DNA of 64,000 nucleotides from an uncultured Clostridia bacterium (lineage in GTDB: Bacteria > Bacillota > Clostridia > UMGS1810): the NCBI GenBank assembly GCA_934454585.1, contig CAKSFP010000009.1:27729-91728 (forward strand), in the 5' to 3' direction. Made by a program: the position numbers and the translations under genes. Below the pieces are notes generated by a model. It ran no database searches. It was not told the DNA's origin and was given only the letters and a program-made list of their open reading frames with translations. Positions 17,976 through 27,447 of this stretch are shown here, one piece after another (positions within the stretch are counted from its first letter, which is position 1; each line of letters starts with the position of its first letter).

Positions 17976-17993
17976 ATCGGAATAAATGTTGAA

Positions 17994-20012
17994 TTATTTA
18001 CCGAAAACACTTGCCTGTGAATACGGATGAAGTGTGTTATAATCACTCCAAACGAATGCACGCATCTCGGCAGCATCGGCATATGCGGAAACATCTGCCT
18101 TTATCACGGTATTTTCGCCTCTCTTTGCTGTGCCGACTTCGTTTATTACATTGACAAGCTTGCCGCTCTCATCATATATACCGACTATCAGCATAACCTT
18201 TTTGCCGTTGGCATACGGTGCACTGACGGCAGAGCTTACAGTGCTGCCGCTCTTGGAAGGTTTGGTTGCCGTCACTCTGTCCGATGTGGTGGTGAAATTA
18301 GCCTCGGCGTCCACCGTGCCGCCGCGCAGAGTTGTGATGCCGCTCACCGAAACGGTGTATGCACTGTTCGGCTCGAGTTCATCAAAATCCACAAACAGCT
18401 TGTTGCCGTCCGTTCTCAGTGCGTAGGGCACTTGAACAAATTGACCGTTCTCGGTAACAGTCACGCTCACACTCGGCGTAACTCCGGCATTGCCTATGCA
18501 TTTTTCCTGATTGAGCGTCTCGCTGCATGTGACGATTACCCTCTCATCAAGAGACGCGTTTGTAGCGTCGTCCCACGCAATGCCGACAGACTCAGCAGAT
18601 GCAGTGTCGGGGAGAGTCTCCCACGAAAAATCGTCAACATACAAATCGTACGATTTGGCGGCGTCACTCTGACCTTTGTGGTCAAAAAACGGACCGACTA
18701 TCGGATTGTATGTGCCGAGGTCTACTTTAGAAGTGTATTGCTTGCCCTCGTCGTCCGTAACGGAAACTACGCAGAGCTTGGCACCGGCATTATATATTAC
18801 CTCGCAGTCATAGAGATAATCCGCCTTTGTCTTTGCGATGACCGGATTTGACGGGAATTTGTTTTTACTTGCGGCAAGCTTTACTTTGTTGCTGTACATG
18901 AGAATGAGTTTGTTATCCGCACCCGTGCTGTCGCGGAAACCGAAGTATCTCTCGCTGTTGCCGTCGCCTATACCCATCTTAAAGCGCATAACATGGGTTC
19001 TGTCCGCGGTATCGCCCTTTGCAAACGGATACTTCATCATCATGTTATGAGCACCATTATTCGACGAAGTGCTGATTACGCTCTCGAAGTCTCCGTCTCC
19101 GTCGACATCCCTGTTTTCTATAGTTGCCTTGCCCAAACCGACATTCTGCAGTACCCAGTAACTGCGGCTGTCAAGGTTAGGCGCGGACGACACATTTATG
19201 CCGTCAAGCAAATGATTCGGATTGGCGCTATACGAACGGTACCAATCGTTCAGGTCGGCTGTGTCAAAACTGCTCGGTGCAGACACACGGTTTGTGCCTT
19301 CATCTGTATTCTGCATAAAATTCGTCAGATAGACCTTGGCTTCCTTAGATTTATTTTGAAAATACAACCAGCCTATCCAGAAACTTGAAGTGCAGTCAAT
19401 ATTCTCATAAAACCTCTCGTAATCCTTCCACTCGGTGTCACCGTGTCTGCGCATCTTGAAGTAACCCCAATTTGAAGTCAGATCCACCCTTGCATCGAAA
19501 TCATACCAAGTATTAAGTTCATAGTCGGCGGCGTCCTGACCGAAGAATTTGATTTTTCCGTTCTGGAATGAGACGATCTTTGCCTCACTTTTTCCATATT
19601 CGCGGAAGGTAAGCGCGAACAGATCGTTGTCATTGCCGGTTATTTTTATGCTGAAAGTCACATGAGCCTTTGTAAAGACATTCGCCTCATCAAAATATGT
19701 AACCGGCATAATATATGAAGGAGCTCCGCCGACACCGTGAGCCAGCTCCAGTGCATTCATGCCGTCCTCGGTAACGGATTTGACAGTATTAAACGCATTT
19801 GTGTTTGCATGATGTTTTCTGAAATATCCGCCGTTGTCGGTCTTGTCGTCAAGAATACCGCTCGATATTTTGTAACCGCTGAAATCATACACCGTGTCGG
19901 ACAATTTGTTGAAACAGCCTGTTGCATCCTCTGCCGACACCGTGACTGCAGAAAGTGCGCAGAGCACAAACGACAGAAAAACTCCCATTAATCTTTTTGA
20001 TAAAACTCTCAT
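17994..20012 (-). CDS. Secreted LamG-like/Ig-like surface protein
   Basis: A 672-residue exported protein with a signal peptide (about 1-26, VTVSAED). It seems to contain two jelly-roll modules (about 35-225 and 250-470), each with the AHVTFSIKI..-type and YDCEVIYNAGAKL-type strands of concanavalin/laminin-G folds. An SbsA-like Ig domain follows (about 475-590, ending YTVSVSGITTLRGG), then a C-terminal strand module ending MRAFVWSDYNTLHPYS. The jelly rolls may bind the polymer that the neighbouring lyase cuts. No catalytic signature is seen. The start at 20012 has GGAGG upstream. It follows the lyase by 18 bases. Confidence 0.7.
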   Translation of the reverse strand: MRVLSKRLMGVFLSFVLCALSAVTVSAEDATGCFNKLSDTVYDFSGYKISSGILDDKTDNGGYFRKHHANTNAFNTVKSVTEDGMNALELAHGVGGAPSYIMPVTYFDEANVFTKAHVTFSIKITGNDNDLFALTFREYGKSEAKIVSFQNGKIKFFGQDAADYELNTWYDFDARVDLTSNWGYFKMRRHGDTEWKDYERFYENIDCTSSFWIGWLYFQNKSKEAKVYLTNFMQNTDEGTNRVSAPSSFDTADLNDWYRSYSANPNHLLDGINVSSAPNLDSRSYWVLQNVGLGKATIENRDVDGDGDFESVISTSSNNGAHNMMMKYPFAKGDTADRTHVMRFKMGIGDGNSERYFGFRDSTGADNKLILMYSNKVKLAASKNKFPSNPVIAKTKADYLYDCEVIYNAGAKLCVVSVTDDEGKQYTSKVDLGTYNPIVGPFFDHKGQSDAAKSYDLYVDDFSWETLPDTASAESVGIAWDDATNASLDERVIVTCSETLNQEKCIGNAGVTPSVSVTVTENGQFVQVPYALRTDGNKLFVDFDELEPNSAYTVSVSGITTLRGGTVDAEANFTTTSDRVTATKPSKSGSTVSSAVSAPYANGKKVMLIVGIYDESGKLVNVINEVGTAKRGENTVIKADVSAYADAAEMRAFVWSDYNTLHPYSQASVFGK

Positions 20013-20030
20013 CTGAATTCCTCCAAACAT

Positions 20031-23000
20031 TTATTTATTTCCGAAAAACTTACATTCCGTAATGCTGTTCCATTCCTTGGTGCTTCCGTTATAGCCATAG
20101 CAGTTTATGCGCACATAGCGCGCCTTGAATCCTGTTGTCGTGTGTGTTTCAAACCCTGTTGTCGGCAGTGAATCACCCTCGAACACCTCGGTGTAATCTA
20201 CTCCGTCCTCGCTCAGTTCTATGGCAAACTGAGCCGTTCGCTGATCACCGTTCATGAACGCAAGCGAAACCGCGTCCAGATTATACACACTGCCGAGGTC
20301 ATACTCGATCCAGCAAATATTGTCGCACGACCAGCGGGTGTCAAATTTTCCGTCAAGCGTGTTCTGCGGATTATTCTCCGGCTGCGGAACCGCACTCGCC
20401 TTTACGGATACGGGGCGGATGCTGCTGCCGCCGCTCGGCAAGCCGATATATCCGGGCAATTTGAAATTAATCTCATATCCCTTTTTAAGCACTCCGTCAG
20501 TACCGAGAACAGAAACGAAGGTTTTGCCCGGGACAACTTCCGACTGTGTGACTTCAACCTTGCCGTCCGCCCGGGCCGTAATCTGCGGATTCATCTCATC
20601 CTTTGAGCCGACCTGCACTTCATATTCATAAACATCGGGTTCAAAGCCCGCAAGCAGCTGACCGTTCAAGCTGATAGCCTCTGCCTCAGCGTGAGATACC
20701 GGGTATTCCCCGTCCTCTATATTCCAGTCCGCAATCGGTACAAAATCACGGCTGTAGCTGTTTTCGTCATAATCGGCGTTGTAGCAATTGAAAATGACGC
20801 TAAGGTTAAGCTCGGTCACATTCGTCATGTGTATGGCAAGCTTTTGATATCCCTTGTTGGGGTTCTGCCCTGCCGGGTTCGGCGAAGTCGGCAGCGGCTT
20901 TGCCTCCATTACGGTAAACACCGCGCCGTCACCCTCGGCAATCTCCGCAAGCAGGGTTTTGCCGTGAATTGTGAGATAAGCTTTCTTGCCGTCGTCACTG
21001 ATTTTTATCTGTGCCGGAGTATGCGCAAACCAATAGAGTTCCGACGGTTCTTTCATGACGATCTCGTCCTGAACCGTGACGGTTCTGCGGTAATTATCAA
21101 GTTTAACTCCGCGCCATGCGCTCGTCACATAGTCGGAATAGAGTCCGCTCAAGTCACTTGCCGCATACGCTCCGCGCGGTTTTGACACATATTTGTCAAT
21201 CTCCGCCCAGCCGGCAAATGTCTGGTCGAACTTCTGACCGTTCGGGTTGATAACAAGGGTGTTGTGTCCCTCTGCCCTGGTGCGGTACGCATCGCACTGG
21301 TAGTTGGGGATATTGTAGCTGTCCTTGCCGAGATCCACAAAGTACGATTCGCCCATCGCCTGAAGAATGAATTCGCCGCCGTCCAGGTGGTCGTGGCTGA
21401 GTCCGGCATACGCCTCATCGGAATGGAAACCGACATACATTGCGTCATCGTCCCATCCGCTGCGCGCCGCAAAAACCCCGACTCCGGAAAGCAGTGTGTC
21501 CAACTCACCGGTTGCCGTCTCTGCCTCGGAGAACTTTGTGTTATAGTACATCAAGTCGTGAATATCGCCCTCGCCGTCGAGTATCTTGTGCAGTCTCGGG
21601 CTTGCCGCGCCGTAATCACCGTATTCGTTTGCATAGAACATAACATAGGGTTCTATGAGCGTGTCGGTGCCGTCGTTATCGTGATAAGCAAACTTTGCAA
21701 CAGGTCCGTTGACCGCATAAACAAAGTCCACGGTGTGTCTCATGCCCGGCGCCTCGCCGTAACCGAAGTCACTGCCGAGCGCCGTTTGAAGCGAGCTCAC
21801 ATAATAAGAAAGATACTTGCTGACATATCCCCAATAGGTGATGCCCTCCTCGTAACCGCCGTCCGGCGCAAACAGGCTGAGGACGGGTTTCATGTAGGAC
21901 GGACCCTCACCGAGAACGCGTTCACACTTGAGCCGCGATTCCTCGTCAAGTTCATCGGCTATTGCAAGCGATGCGACGGATACGCCGCCGCAGCATACTA
22001 TCCTCCAGTTATCGGCATAGTCGCTGCTCCACATACTCGACCTGGAGAGCAGATTGCTCTGGTCGCTCTGATGTATGCTCCGTCCGTCAAAGTCATCCAA
22101 AATTCTGTCAACCGCCTTGGTGACTATGGCATTGCGGAAGAAAGCGCGATCCTCCGGCGTGAACCAATTGTACAGCCAGTCATAGCCGAAAGCTATGGCA
22201 GTTGCCATCTCGGCAGTGTCAAGGAAATGATACGGATGCCAGTCCGCAAAGGAACAAGCGGAAATCATCTCCTGGCGGCAGCGGATAGCGTATTTTTCCT
22301 CGCCCGTGAGGTTGTATACCGCCGCAAGCGCCGTCACCCTGGCAAGCACACCTCTGCTGACGGGCAAAAGCCTTATGCCGTCCGCAATTTTGTAACTGAG
22401 CGGCTCTGTATTCAGATATCCGTCAGCCTCCGCCTTGACGGCGGCAAATGCCGCGGTGTAAATCTCCTCGTTATTCGCGATGCCTGTCTTTATGGTGTTA
22501 AGTTTATCATTTGTCAATATCAGTCTCGGATGCACCGCGGAAGGGTTCTTCTGCTGCAGCATTTCTAACATCCGTGCGCCGCTCACATCGTCATAGATGT
22601 ATCTTTCCGAAATCTTGCGCAGCAGATCGAGGTCATCCTCCCAGCTGAGCTGTCCGGCACCGATGATGACCATGCCAGATTCGTCGCAGAAAAGCGGCAT
22701 ATCAAACGCATCGCACAGTTCATATATCGGCGCATACATCGTGCCGTCGGTTGTATATGCCGCCTCGGCAAGCGCAACTTTTTTCCCGTTCACCGTCATC
22801 TCCGCCGAGCCCGGTATGAGGCTGACTGCGGTTTCGCCCTTGCCGAGCGTTACGCTGTCGTCGGACTGATTCCACAACACCTTGGCGCCTATGCTGTCGC
22901 TGAAAAACCGCACAGGAATCATTGCCTGCCCGTTTTTCCACACAGGCACAATATTTCTGTTATCGGAGATATAGGTCTTTTTGCCGCGGACATAGGCATT

Positions 23001-23795
23001 CGGTTTGTTCATAAACATCCCTATGCTGTCCGCCATGGTTTTGCTGACTGTTTCGTCAGACACTGTGGTATTGCCGCCCACATCGTCACCTCCTGAGTTG
23101 TCAAGTTCGTCCGCAGTAAGCAGCTTTCTGCCCGAATATATCCTGACATTATCAAGGCAAATTGTGCTGTGCTCCCTGGGAGTCGCAAGCTGAATTCTGA
23201 AAAGAGCAAGATTCGTCAAATCTTTGCTCGGCATTTTGTAATTGCTTACTCTCTTTTTGCCGTTGAAATACACATCCATGCGGTTCGCATCGAAATCAAG
23301 CGCAACGGCAAACTTGTAGTACTTGCCCGTCATGTAACCGGCAACGGTTGTTCCGTCGTACAGGGCAAGTGCGCCGCCGGGCAAAAACCTTGCCAGCACC
23401 CACTCGGCGTTGGATGAATTTTTAACCGAGAGAGTCTTTTGAGTGTCGGCATAGTCCTGCATGCAAATTTCCATTTCCATAATCACGCTGCCCGTACACG
23501 CAGTGTTAAAAATTTTTTCAACATACATATCCTTGTCTGTTGTTACAGACATCTCAAGTGCATTGTCACCGACGGCGCGTTTCACCACGCCGTATTTATT
23601 GCCCTTGTGATTAATGGAGAGTTCACCTGTTTTTTGTGCCCCCTCATCATATGAGTTGAAATTTTCGGACAGATAGACCGTCTTGGTGTCCGCGGCAAGC
23701 GCAGCGTCACCTTCGGCAGCCAATGCGCCCATTCCCTGAAAGGGAATAAAGCAAGTCAGCATTACAGCCAAAACTTTATCCTTTAATCGCACCAA
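20031..23795 (-). CDS. Large secreted heparinase II/III-like polysaccharide lyase with discoidin domain
   Basis: A 1254-residue exported protein, probably a lyase for a uronic-acid polymer. In order: signal peptide (to about 27); LamG-like module (about 40-220); copper-amine-oxidase N-terminal-type domain (about 270-375, with AMIPVRFFSDSIGAKVLWN); alpha/alpha toroid (about 415-740, with FGYDWLYNWFTPEDRAFFR); beta-sandwich of the heparinase II/III type (about 760-970, with YAGLSHDHLDGGEFILQAMG, whose histidine and neighbouring tyrosine resemble the catalytic pair); and a C-terminal F5/8 discoidin module (about 1110-1254). The start is a TTG at 23795 or GTG at 23792 behind AGGGGGT, overlapping the end of the permease gene by about 20 bases. 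The exact PL family is not certain. Confidence 0.82.
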   Translation of the reverse strand: MVRLKDKVLAVMLTCFIPFQGMGALAAEGDAALAADTKTVYLSENFNSYDEGAQKTGELSINHKGNKYGVVKRAVGDNALEMSVTTDKDMYVEKIFNTACTGSVIMEMEICMQDYADTQKTLSVKNSSNAEWVLARFLPGGALALYDGTTVAGYMTGKYYKFAVALDFDANRMDVYFNGKKRVSNYKMPSKDLTNLALFRIQLATPREHSTICLDNVRIYSGRKLLTADELDNSGGDDVGGNTTVSDETVSKTMADSIGMFMNKPNAYVRGKKTYISDNRNIVPVWKNGQAMIPVRFFSDSIGAKVLWNQSDDSVTLGKGETAVSLIPGSAEMTVNGKKVALAEAAYTTDGTMYAPIYELCDAFDMPLFCDESGMVIIGAGQLSWEDDLDLLRKISERYIYDDVSGARMLEMLQQKNPSAVHPRLILTNDKLNTIKTGIANNEEIYTAAFAAVKAEADGYLNTEPLSYKIADGIRLLPVSRGVLARVTALAAVYNLTGEEKYAIRCRQEMISACSFADWHPYHFLDTAEMATAIAFGYDWLYNWFTPEDRAFFRNAIVTKAVDRILDDFDGRSIHQSDQSNLLSRSSMWSSDYADNWRIVCCGGVSVASLAIADELDEESRLKCERVLGEGPSYMKPVLSLFAPDGGYEEGITYWGYVSKYLSYYVSSLQTALGSDFGYGEAPGMRHTVDFVYAVNGPVAKFAYHDNDGTDTLIEPYVMFYANEYGDYGAASPRLHKILDGEGDIHDLMYYNTKFSEAETATGELDTLLSGVGVFAARSGWDDDAMYVGFHSDEAYAGLSHDHLDGGEFILQAMGESYFVDLGKDSYNIPNYQCDAYRTRAEGHNTLVINPNGQKFDQTFAGWAEIDKYVSKPRGAYAASDLSGLYSDYVTSAWRGVKLDNYRRTVTVQDEIVMKEPSELYWFAHTPAQIKISDDGKKAYLTIHGKTLLAEIAEGDGAVFTVMEAKPLPTSPNPAGQNPNKGYQKLAIHMTNVTELNLSVIFNCYNADYDENSYSRDFVPIADWNIEDGEYPVSHAEAEAISLNGQLLAGFEPDVYEYEVQVGSKDEMNPQITARADGKVEVTQSEVVPGKTFVSVLGTDGVLKKGYEINFKLPGYIGLPSGGSSIRPVSVKASAVPQPENNPQNTLDGKFDTRWSCDNICWIEYDLGSVYNLDAVSLAFMNGDQRTAQFAIELSEDGVDYTEVFEGDSLPTTGFETHTTTGFKARYVRINCYGYNGSTKEWNSITECKFFGNK

Positions 23796-24696
23796 TCATA
23801 ACCCCCTTGACAAAATATTTTTGCAAAAACGGATATACACATAAAATCGGCAGAGTACCGACCACGATAATCGCATATTTAATCGTCTCGGCAATCGATC
23901 CCTGTTCCATACTTGACAAATCATTCATCATGTTTGAAGTGTCATTCTGGATCAATATTTCGCGAAGCACAAGCTGCAGCGGATATTTTGCACGGTCGCG
24001 CAGATATATCATCGCATTGAACCATGAGTTCCAGTGACCGACTGCATAGTAGAGCACCATGACCGCAATAACCGAGCTTGAGAGCGGCAGAATAATCCTT
24101 ATCAGAATAACAAAATGATTTGCCCCGTCAAGCATTGCGGATTCCTCAAGGCTGTCCGGAATGCCGGCGAACGATGTGCGCATTATGATCATGTTATAGG
24201 CGCTCATGGCACCCGGCAGAATCAGCGCCCAAAGTGTGTTATCGAGCCCGAAACTCTTGACATTCAGGTAGTTCGGAATCATGCCGCCCGAGAAAAACAT
24301 TGTGAAAACCACAAACAGAGTCATGACATGAAGCCCCTTCAAACCCTTTCGCGACAGGACATAAGCCGCAATCGAAGTCATAACCATGTTGATGCTGACG
24401 CCCACAACAAGGATGAACAATGTGTTTTTGTAACCGATCCATACCATGGGGTTTTCAAAAACCTTGCGGTACGAATGCAGATTTGGGTTCAGCGGCCAGA
24501 GCAGCATCCCCTCATGCGATATAAACGCCGCGGAATCACTGAATGAAGCAAATATCACATATAATATCGGATACAGCATTGTGAACGACAGCAGCACCAA
24601 AAACACTGTGTTGCAAGCTGTGAAACAACGATATCCGATGCTTTTTTTAATTTTCATAACTGTAACCATGCTTTGTCCGATGCCGACAAAGTGCAT
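23776..24696 (-). CDS. CUT1 sugar ABC transporter permease, LplC/YtcP type
   Basis: Inner-membrane permease subunit, about 290-306 residues with six hydrophobic segments. The EAA loop (about 215-235) reads GIPDSLEESAMLDGANHFVI, as in the LplC/YtcP branch that imports oligosaccharides in Firmicutes. The start is unclear. The ATG at 24696 lies 10 bases from AAAGGAAG but inside a strong hairpin; ATGs at 24669 and 24657 (MKIKKS) better match family N-termini. It pairs with the permease just upstream. No ATPase gene is present, so a shared MsmX-type ATPase elsewhere is expected. Confidence 0.88.
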   Translation of the reverse strand: MHFVGIGQSMVTVMKIKKSIGYRCFTACNTVFLVLLSFTMLYPILYVIFASFSDSAAFISHEGMLLWPLNPNLHSYRKVFENPMVWIGYKNTLFILVVGVSINMVMTSIAAYVLSRKGLKGLHVMTLFVVFTMFFSGGMIPNYLNVKSFGLDNTLWALILPGAMSAYNMIIMRTSFAGIPDSLEESAMLDGANHFVILIRIILPLSSSVIAVMVLYYAVGHWNSWFNAMIYLRDRAKYPLQLVLREILIQNDTSNMMNDLSSMEQGSIAETIKYAIIVVGTLPILCVYPFLQKYFVKGVMIGAIKG

Positions 24697-24705
24697 CGGA
24701 CAAAG
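24671..24705 (-). repeat. Perfect 13-bp inverted repeat between the permease genes
   Basis: CTTTGTCCGATGC (24671-24683) and its exact complement GCATCGGACAAAG (24693-24705) are separated by 9 bases. It covers the first possible start codon of the second permease and sits directly after its AAAGGAAG site. No T tract follows, so a role in translation or mRNA stability is more likely than termination. Confidence 0.7.
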
Positions 24706-24729
24706 ACTTCCTTTCGTTGAAATCTGTAA

Positions 24730-25683
24730 CTACCACAATGATGTATCGCCTATCTTGCGTGAAATCGTATTAGCCACTATAAGGAATATGAAGTTTACGA
24801 CCGAATTAAAAAGTCCGACCGCGGTGCTGTAGCTCCAGTTAAATTCCTGCAGACCTTTACGATATACAAAAGACGATATGACATCCGCTGTGTCATATGT
24901 GAGCGGGCTGTAGAGCAAAATGATTTTTTCATAGCCCACGCCGAGGATGCTGCCCAAACGCAGAATGAGCATGATGATAATAGTCGGCGCTATGCCCGGC
25001 AAAGTCACATTGAGTGTCTGCTGCCAGCGGTTTGCTCCGTCGATTGTCGCCGCCTCATAGAGTGCATGGTCAATATTCGTCAGCGCCGCAAGGTATATGA
25101 TAGAGCCCCAGCCGACGCCCTGCCAGATGTCCGACACGATGTAAATCGGCACAAAAGCGGATGCATTGTTAAGCAGAGGCTGACGCGGCACGCCGAAAAG
25201 ATTTAGCAAATCCATTATGATGCCGTTGTCTGCCGTGAACACCTTGATCATTCCGCAGATAACCACCATTGAAATGAAGTGCGGAATATACGAAAGCGTC
25301 TGCACGGTTCTTCTGAATTTGTCGCCTGTGACCTCATTGAGCAGCAGCGCGAGTATAATCGGCGCCGGAAATCCGAAAACAATTGATGTCACGCTTATCA
25401 CCAGGGTGTTTTTCAGTATTCTCCAAAAATAGTAGTTGTTGAAAAAATCCACAAAATGCTGAAAACCTACCCAATCGCTCCCTGCTATGCCCTTCATCGG
25501 CTCATAATCCTGAAATGCGATTATAGCACCGTACATCGGTTTGTACGCAAAGAGCAGATAATACAGTGCTACCAGCACAAACATCAAATATAACAACCGA
25601 TTCTTTTTCCATTCTGCCTTAAATCCGCCCAAAGCACTGCCCTTTGGCTCGTTCAAAACCGATTGTCCTGTGTATTTAGCCAT
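24730..25683 (-). CDS. CUT1 sugar ABC transporter permease, LplB type
   Basis: Membrane permease of 317 residues with six predicted spanning segments and an EAA loop near 205-225 containing YEAATIDGANRWQQTLNVTLP. The FAYKPMYGAIIAFQDYEP stretch after the first helix is typical of LplB/YteP permeases. The ATG at 25683 lies 9 bases after GGAGG; a TTG one codon earlier is less likely. It follows the solute-binding protein by 22 bases and precedes the partner permease, completing a standard binding protein-permease-permease order. Confidence 0.92.
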   Translation of the reverse strand: MAKYTGQSVLNEPKGSALGGFKAEWKKNRLLYLMFVLVALYYLLFAYKPMYGAIIAFQDYEPMKGIAGSDWVGFQHFVDFFNNYYFWRILKNTLVISVTSIVFGFPAPIILALLLNEVTGDKFRRTVQTLSYIPHFISMVVICGMIKVFTADNGIIMDLLNLFGVPRQPLLNNASAFVPIYIVSDIWQGVGWGSIIYLAALTNIDHALYEAATIDGANRWQQTLNVTLPGIAPTIIIMLILRLGSILGVGYEKIILLYSPLTYDTADVISSFVYRKGLQEFNWSYSTAVGLFNSVVNFIFLIVANTISRKIGDTSLW

Positions 25684-25705
25684 CAAAGCTTACCTCCCAA
25701 GCTGT

Positions 25706-27295
25706 CTAATTTCTATCATAATAGCGTTTGAGTGCCTGCTCCTTAATTTCGAGTGCACGATCCAAGCCAAAGTCTTTGAGCTGTCTTTGATACGCTTCGA
25801 AATTATCGAGCGGCTCCGCACCGACAACAAACTTAATCATCATCTCCGAGCTGTATGTGTTGATCTCCGATGCAAGCTTGGACATCTCCTTAGCCTCATC
25901 CTTGTTCTCGGTGATAAGCGGCATTATGTGTTTTTCGGCATCGGTGTCATCCCACGCGAGCACTGCCGGGCGTACCTGAGGCGGTTCAGCCTGCATCTGC
26001 TCCACAACCCTGCTGTCCTGCACAAACGGACCGCTGTACGAACCCATTGCATATTTTTTCAGTTCAACGGAAAGTCCGGCTTCCGACTTGGTCAGAAGGT
26101 CGGTAAAGACGGGGTTGCCGTCAACCATGTTATATGTAAGACCCTCTGTACCGAAGTTATAGAGCATCCTGCCCTCATCGCTGTAGCCGTAATCGAGGAA
26201 TCTCACCGCGAGTTCGGGATTCTTGCACTGTGCGCTTATCGCATAGCTACTGGAGGGGTTATACTCCCATTCTCTTGTGGAGATACGCGATTTTTCTCCC
26301 TTATTCATAACGGGATAGCGCGCTCCAACAAGGTCAAATCCGGTGCCTTTTTTGGTGCGTACCCATTTGCCGAGTTCTCCGGCAGCACTGCCGAGAGTTG
26401 CACCGACGCGGTCGTTGAGCATATATGTCTCAAGAGTTTTAGAGTCAACATTTGCTATGTTCACATCAAGCAAGCCCTCTTTGTACCAACCGTTCAGGAG
26501 TGTGAGAAAATCCTTGAACTTATCCTCGGCGGGACCGTACTTAACTTTGCCGTTATCGTCGAGCAGATAGGTCTGTCCCACACCGTAGGCTCCGCCGAAC
26601 AGTGTGTACAAATGGTTCAGCCTTGCCGAAAGAGGTATATCAACATTAAGTTCGTTTTTGAATCTGCGGAGCATGGTATCCCATTCATCTATCGTCTCGG
26701 GCACATCCATGCCGAGTTTATCGAGCCAATCTTTTCTTATGATAGGACCGGAATAAACACAGTCCTTTTTGTCGCCACGGAAGAACGGGAATACATAGTA
26801 GCTGCCCTCATCCGTCTTTACCATTCTGTCATAATGTTCGTCCTCGGAAAGCAGCTTCGAAAGGTTTGGCGCCCATTTTTCGAGCACATCATTAAGTTTC
26901 ATTATGTAGCCGCTGTCTATTGCCGACTGTGCGCCGAATCCGTACCAGGAGTACTGGATGATATCCGGCAGTTTGCCCGACGCTATGAGCAGGTTAAACT
27001 GCTCCGTAAGCTGTCCCTGAGCCGGATGTACATATGTAACATTAACACCCGTTTTTTCCTTGAGCTTTTTTGCAAGTTCCGTTTCACCAAAGTTGCTTAC
27101 CTGTGTCGACAGGTTTGTGTCAAGCTGACCCCACACGGTGAGTTCATCGTCACATTGTATCGGATAAACTCCGCCGTCCGCCAGCTTTACGGTTGAACCC
27201 GTCAAAACCGCATCGTCCTTTTTGCCGCAGCCTGTCGCCGAAAGCACAAGCCCCAGAGCAAGAACCATTGTTAAAGCCCTTTTACTGTTCTTCAC
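25706..27295 (-). CDS. Lipoprotein sugar-binding protein of the ABC importer (LplA type)
   Basis: Extracellular substrate-binding lipoprotein of about 529 residues. The signal peptide ends in the lipobox SATGCGKKD, so the mature protein is tethered by a lipidated cysteine near position 23. The length and the EWEYNPSSSYAISAQCKNPE stretch fit the large LplA/YtcQ binding proteins. An ATG at 27304 abuts the AAAGGAG site with no spacing, so the GTG three codons later (27295) is the likely start. It is first in its operon, with a promoter 44-73 bases upstream, and is divided from the regulator gene by a terminator. Confidence 0.9.
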   Translation of the reverse strand: MKNSKRALTMVLALGLVLSATGCGKKDDAVLTGSTVKLADGGVYPIQCDDELTVWGQLDTNLSTQVSNFGETELAKKLKEKTGVNVTYVHPAQGQLTEQFNLLIASGKLPDIIQYSWYGFGAQSAIDSGYIMKLNDVLEKWAPNLSKLLSEDEHYDRMVKTDEGSYYVFPFFRGDKKDCVYSGPIIRKDWLDKLGMDVPETIDEWDTMLRRFKNELNVDIPLSARLNHLYTLFGGAYGVGQTYLLDDNGKVKYGPAEDKFKDFLTLLNGWYKEGLLDVNIANVDSKTLETYMLNDRVGATLGSAAGELGKWVRTKKGTGFDLVGARYPVMNKGEKSRISTREWEYNPSSSYAISAQCKNPELAVRFLDYGYSDEGRMLYNFGTEGLTYNMVDGNPVFTDLLTKSEAGLSVELKKYAMGSYSGPFVQDSRVVEQMQAEPPQVRPAVLAWDDTDAEKHIMPLITENKDEAKEMSKLASEINTYSSEMMIKFVVGAEPLDNFEAYQRQLKDFGLDRALEIKEQALKRYYDRN

Positions 27296-27338
27296 CAAAA
27301 ACATCTCCTTTGCTGATAATTCGTTTCTCTATGCCTAA

Positions 27339-27368
27339 ATTATAGTGTGATTTCGGGTAAAAAATCAA
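27339..27368 (-). promoter_or_regulatory. Sigma-A promoter of the ABC importer operon
   Basis: On the minus strand TTGATT (27363-27368) and a perfect TATAAT (27339-27344) are 18 bases apart. Transcription would begin near 27332, giving a leader of about 35 bases before the binding-protein gene. The AraC-type regulator encoded just upstream is the likely activator here. Confidence 0.75.
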
Positions 27369-27381
27369 CTCTCAAAATGTG

Positions 27382-27419
27382 AAAAGGACACCCGATTCAT
27401 GTACTCGGATGCCCTTTTT
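27382..27419 (-). terminator. Terminator of the AraC-type regulator gene
   Basis: A 14-bp stem including two G-U pairs (27382-27395 with 27406-27419) has a 10-base loop and ends in CCTTTT on the minus strand. A perfect 14-bp palindrome, TGCGCAATTGCGCA, lies next to it at 27421-27434 and could be a protein-binding site. Confidence 0.75.
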
Positions 27420-27447
27420 ATGCGCAATTGCGCATTTTACGGTGATT

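Noticed and set aside
21264..22568. 434-codon plus-strand frame opposite the heparinase-like lyase
   Set aside because: Antisense shadow without start signal or family motifs.
25670..27196. 508-codon plus-strand frame opposite the sugar-binding protein
   Set aside because: Mirror frame of a clear lipoprotein gene; cysteine- and histidine-rich composition typical of antisense frames.
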